A DNA stretch of 64,000 nucleotides from Symsagittifera roscoffensis (Eukaryota > Xenacoelomorpha > Acoela > Convolutidae). The stretch spans positions 29,120,776 to 29,184,775 of the forward strand of contig NC_087069.1 of assembly GCF_963678635.1 (NCBI RefSeq), written 5' to 3'. Below, piece by piece: positions 48,901-51,900 of the stretch; position 1 is the stretch's first letter, and every line of letters begins with the position of its first letter. The translations under genes and the position numbers were made by a program. The notes below the pieces were generated by a model. It saw only the letters and a list, made by a program, of their open reading frames with translations. It ran no database searches and was not told where the DNA came from.

Positions 48901-51900
48901 CTTTTTCATGAAAAAACGTCGTATCCGTAAAACTACAAGATTTTGAGCAGTCATATTTGGAGACAAAATTCACAACTCCTGGGGGTACTCTGACAAAGCC
49001 TCACTACAGAGATGGGAACTTCAAATTTTGTGAGAAATTTTATATCTTAGTTTTCTGAAAAACTTCGAAAAAGTCATAAAACGTCATCTCGAAAAAATCA
49101 TAAAACGTCATCTCGAAAACTAAAAGGATTTGAGCCGTCATATTAAGAGGCACAATTTCCAATAACAGGATTGCGATCTTCAAAGTTTTAAATCTATTTT
49201 TTTGTAAATAATCATAAAAAACGTCATTTCTCGAAAACTACAAGGAATTGAGAAATAAGATTTGGAGGCAAGATTCGCAACCCCTGAGAGTAACCTGACA
49301 GCACCCAACAGCAGGGTGACAATTTCAAAAATTGAGATTTTTTTTTTGAATTTCATATTGTAGAAATTTTTTTGAAAAACCTCGATATTGCCGTATCTCG
49401 TAATTGAAAGGATTTGATTATTCATATATGGAGGCCACAATCGCAAAACCTGGGAAAACCCTGACGGAATCCCAATATTGGGTGGCTTATTTCAAACCTG
49501 ATGAAAAAAAAACTTGATGAAAAAGAATTAGACGTGCAAAAATTCTTTTGTTAAATATGCAAAATTACGTTGAAAAAGCTTAAACATGGAGAAATAGTGA
49601 AGCCAGCACTGACTTAATTTGACCTCGAAAAAAAATTGCTGAAAAATTAATGACCTTGCGGAAAAAGTTCATAGAAAAATTTTCTTAAGCATTGCAATAT
49701 ATGATATAGCTTAAACGTGAAAAAATTCTTTCGTTAAACGTGAAAATTATTATGCTTAAATATGGGAGATAGCTGTGACACGCATTTAAATATAGTATAG
49801 ATTATTAGACTAATTCGCAACCCCTGAATAACATAGCTTCTTATTTCTAATTCCTTGCCTCCTCTCTTAAAAACATAGCCAACTGACAGTTAAAAAAGGG
49901 TAATGAAAAGAGATGAAACAGCAATAGAGAACTCATTTTTTGAAAAAAAAAAGAACTTCAATTTTCGAAAGAAAAAATATATGCCCTTAATCTTAGCAAA
50001 AAAAAAACACCCGAATTGGTGCTTTTTTGCTACGATTAACCTAATTTGAGAAATCTGATAATTAAAACCCTTCGCTGATTGGTGCTTTTTTGCTAAGATT
50101 AACCCAATTTGAGAAATCTGACAATTAAAACCCTTCGCTGGGAAAACTGATAATTAAAATCCATTTTCGAACCTAGAAGTCGATCAAGTTTTCCTGACCT
50201 TAAAATTGTTCGATAATGGAGTTTTTCCTACTTTAAACAAAGGAAATGAGTAGAACTTAAAAAGAACTCAAAAGTCAAATCGCAAAAATGAGCGTGAAAA
50301 CTTTTTAGACGCTTTCCTGAAAAAAAAGCAAAAAATCACCAATACCTATATAAGAGTACTCACTACGTTCATTATTTTTACTAACAAAAAAGAGATCACA
50401 ATTCATAAGGCAACTTGCTAGCAGAAAAATGTTTTATAAGAATGTATTTCCTAATTTAGATTCAAAAGTACACAGTAACAAATATAGCTGGTTACTGCGC
50501 AAGAAGCACAGAATGTTCAACCATAATCTTTAGAAAATTATAGTTTAGAAAGTTTATTTTTCCAATTATTATAGAAAGTTTTTTCTGCTTGATGTTTTTA
50601 AAAGGATCTGACGTAAAAATATAATTTAGGCATATTAGACATTCATAGTATTCTAACCAAATTGGAAAAAAATGTAGAAAAATGAGTAGGAAAACAAAAA
50701 TGAAAAAGAAAAATCAAAATTTTTTGAAGAAAATTTTTGAATTTTTTGACGTTTTTGGTTCCCAAAACGAAGCAAAAAACTTCAGAAACTAGCTTTATTT
50801 GTGTTGGAGGAAACGCCGCTTCTTCAGAAAGCTTTTATTCAACAAGATCTGAAATCAACATTAACAAATAAGAAATTTATAACATTCATCCCCGCCAAAA
50901 GAAAAGTCATTCATAACGCCATACAATTTCACAGTCTTCGGGTTTTTCATATATCTCTGAGCTCTCAACAGTGGAGCCATAAAATTGAGTTTGTTTTCTA
51001 TTACGAGAACTCGTTCTTCGGCCAGCTTGCTTCGCTTGGTACTCGCACATCGTTTCTTCAACTGTTGATTGTTTCATCGAACTCCACAGTCGTTCCCGTG
51101 GGTTCAGACGTGTTTGTATCAGATACTTCATTCGGAGGGTTCGGCTCATTTATATCCTTTTGTTCACCAGCTACTTCCACCGGTTGCTCTAAAGGTTCGG
51201 AGACTTGAGAATCAATAGCAGGCATACCTGGCTCATCATGTACCGGAGGAACACCCGCTCCAGGAGCCAACGAAGAAGTAGATACTGTATCAGTCTTTCC
51301 GTTAGGAAATCGTACTCTAGCACAAAAAGGGTTAATTACCTGTTCAATGTTAACTGGAGTCACTAATGATCGTCTTTGTTGAGTACAAACTTTTTCAAAT
51401 AAGCGTCGCGGCCTGATGATAACCAAGACGGAAATGAGAAACCAGCACTGCCCCGTCTGTCAAAGCGAAGTAAACGTGAATGTAGTGTTTCGTTGGTAGC
51501 TGAACATACATTCAAATGTATGCTAGGACTTGAGGAAAAACATCTTACCATTTTTCTAGTCCAAGTTGTTGTGAGTATAAAATGCAGCGAATTGCCGTCC
51601 ATATCGTACCGTTGAAACGTTCAGTTTGGCCATTTCCACTAGGATGGTACGGAGTTGTACAAGAAAGAGAAATGCCGTTTTCATGACAGAACGAATTGAA
51701 TTCACTGGACACGAATTGTCGCCCTCTGTCTAAATGGATATATGCCGGAAATACGAGCAAAGAGAACAGATTGCGCAAACATGCAATGACACTACTACTG
51801 CTGGTTTCTTTAATGTGAAATGCGAAAGGAAAACGACTATACTCGTCAATGACATTTAGCATGTGCACAGCACCACACTGACTATATGGAGTTTTTGGCC

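Noticed and set aside
50801-51208. 135-codon plus-strand frame
   Set aside because: It is the antisense shadow of the gypsy LTR and integrase tail on the minus strand.
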